From CAVPGH01 sp046726955 (GTDB taxonomy: Bacteria; Acidobacteriota; Vicinamibacteria; Fen-336), in contig JBKPBQ010000509.1 of NCBI GenBank assembly GCA_046726955.1, positions 1-7,068 of the forward strand: 7,068 bases of DNA. The letters are read 5' to 3'. Below are positions 6,800 through 7,068 of the stretch, piece after piece. A program made the position numbers and the translations under genes. Position 1 is the first letter of the stretch. Each line of letters opens with the position of its first letter. The notes beneath the pieces were generated by a model. That model made no database searches. It was not told where the DNA came from and saw nothing but the letters and a program-made list of their open reading frames with translations.

Positions 6800-7068
6800 C
6801 CGTCCTCCTGTCCTGCGACACGACCTGTGAACCCACGAACCGCGACCGGATGAGCCCGCCGAGGGCGCGCACGGTCGGAGCCTCGAAGAGCGTCGTCACC
6901 GAGAGCTCCACCGGGTACTCCTTCCGCACGCGGCCCATCATGTGGACCGCGAGCAGGGACGAGCCCCCGAGCTCGAAGAAGCTGTCGTCGGCTCCCACGC
7001 GGTCGATCCCGAGCATCTCCGCCCAGATCACGGCCAGCCGACGGTCCACCGCCTCCTCCGGAGCCACG
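6783..7068 (-). CDS. C-terminal fragment of a PKS or NRPS megasynthase: carrier protein domain (5' end outside window)
   Basis: Only the last 94 or so residues of this protein are in the window, and its reading frame stays open to the right edge. The fragment is a carrier domain. The phosphopantetheine motif DSFFELGGSSLLAV places the modified serine at about residue 37 of the fragment (codon 6957-6959). It is followed by the helix II/III signature ending LFEAPTVRALGGLI. The holo domain would carry the growing chain as a thioester and donate it to the KS of the next gene. No condensation, adenylation or thioesterase sequence is visible. A tail of about 20 residues after the domain ends at a TGA that lies inside the next gene (17-bp overlap). 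A GTG codon at 7067 could formally be a start, but the domain begins right there and the frame continues upstream, so it is almost certainly internal. The sequence cannot decide between an NRPS-type PCP and a PKS-type ACP. The carrier call is firm and the parent enzyme is not. Confidence 0.88.
   Translation of the reverse strand, partial: VAPEEAVDRRLAVIWAEMLGIDRVGADDSFFELGGSSLLAVHMMGRVRKEYPVELSVTTLFEAPTVRALGGLIRSRFVGSQVVSQDRRTDAPGR
6804..6809 (-). promoter_or_regulatory. Ribosome binding site of the KS-AT-KR-ACP gene
   Basis: On the minus strand the sequence reads ACAGGAGGACGGATG, a perfect AGGAGG core with a 4-nt spacer before the ATG at 6799. It lies within the last codons of the upstream carrier-protein gene, whose TGA stop (6783-6785) falls after the new start. 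This supports translational coupling and fixes the start codon of the second gene. Confidence 0.8.

Noticed and set aside
5..6853. A 2282-codon plus-strand open reading frame
   Set aside because: It is the complementary codon register of two well-supported PKS genes, its translation is Arg/Glu/His-rich with no recognisable domain, and it is explained by the missing TTA, CTA and TCA codons.
7065..7067. GTG as the start of a free-standing carrier protein
   Set aside because: The frame is open to the window edge, no ribosome binding site can be seen, and the carrier domain starts immediately, so this is most likely an internal valine codon of a larger enzyme.
1..7068. tRNA, rRNA, CRISPR array, insertion sequence, promoter or terminator
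   Set aside because: Virtually every base is coding on the minus strand, with the longest non-coding gap only 6 bp, and I saw no regular spaced repeats or inverted-repeat ends.

Overview
The window lies inside a modular type I polyketide synthase (PKS) locus. Everything recognisable is encoded on the minus strand. The DNA is strongly GC-rich (roughly 70% by eye). In the two large genes the codons TTA, CTA and TCA are completely absent from about 2,260 codons. This fits a GC-rich bacterium with secondary metabolism, for example a myxobacterium, an acidobacterium or another soil lineage. I cannot name the taxon from the sequence.

Read in the direction of transcription (right to left) there are three genes. 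The first (7068 to 6783) is only the C-terminal end of a megasynthase, a carrier protein domain with a short tail. The second (6799 to 2171) is a complete 1542-residue single-module PKS with the order KS-AT-KR-ACP. All expected catalytic residues are visible, the AT carries the malonyl-type HAFH motif, and there is no DH, ER or TE. The third (2164 to 1) is the N-terminal 721 residues of another PKS, with a complete KS and most of an AT. The window ends inside the AT specificity motif.

The genes are packed as one operon. Gene 1 and gene 2 overlap by 17 bp, and gene 2 has a strong AGGAGG ribosome binding site. Gene 2 and gene 3 are separated by 6 bp and lie in the same reading frame, with only a TAG stop and two codons between them. 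There are no intergenic regions, so no promoter or terminator is expected here and none was seen.

The inferred assembly line is as follows. The carrier of gene 1 hands its acyl chain to the KS of gene 2. That module adds a malonyl-derived C2 unit and reduces the beta-keto group to a hydroxyl. The gene 2 ACP then passes the chain to the KS of gene 3 for another extension. The final product cannot be inferred. I see a conventional enzyme family in a possibly uncharacterised cluster, not a new kind of biological system. The points worth a second look are the in-frame TAG junction, the missing KR stereochemistry motifs, the variant KS active-site motif and the lack of classical docking domains.
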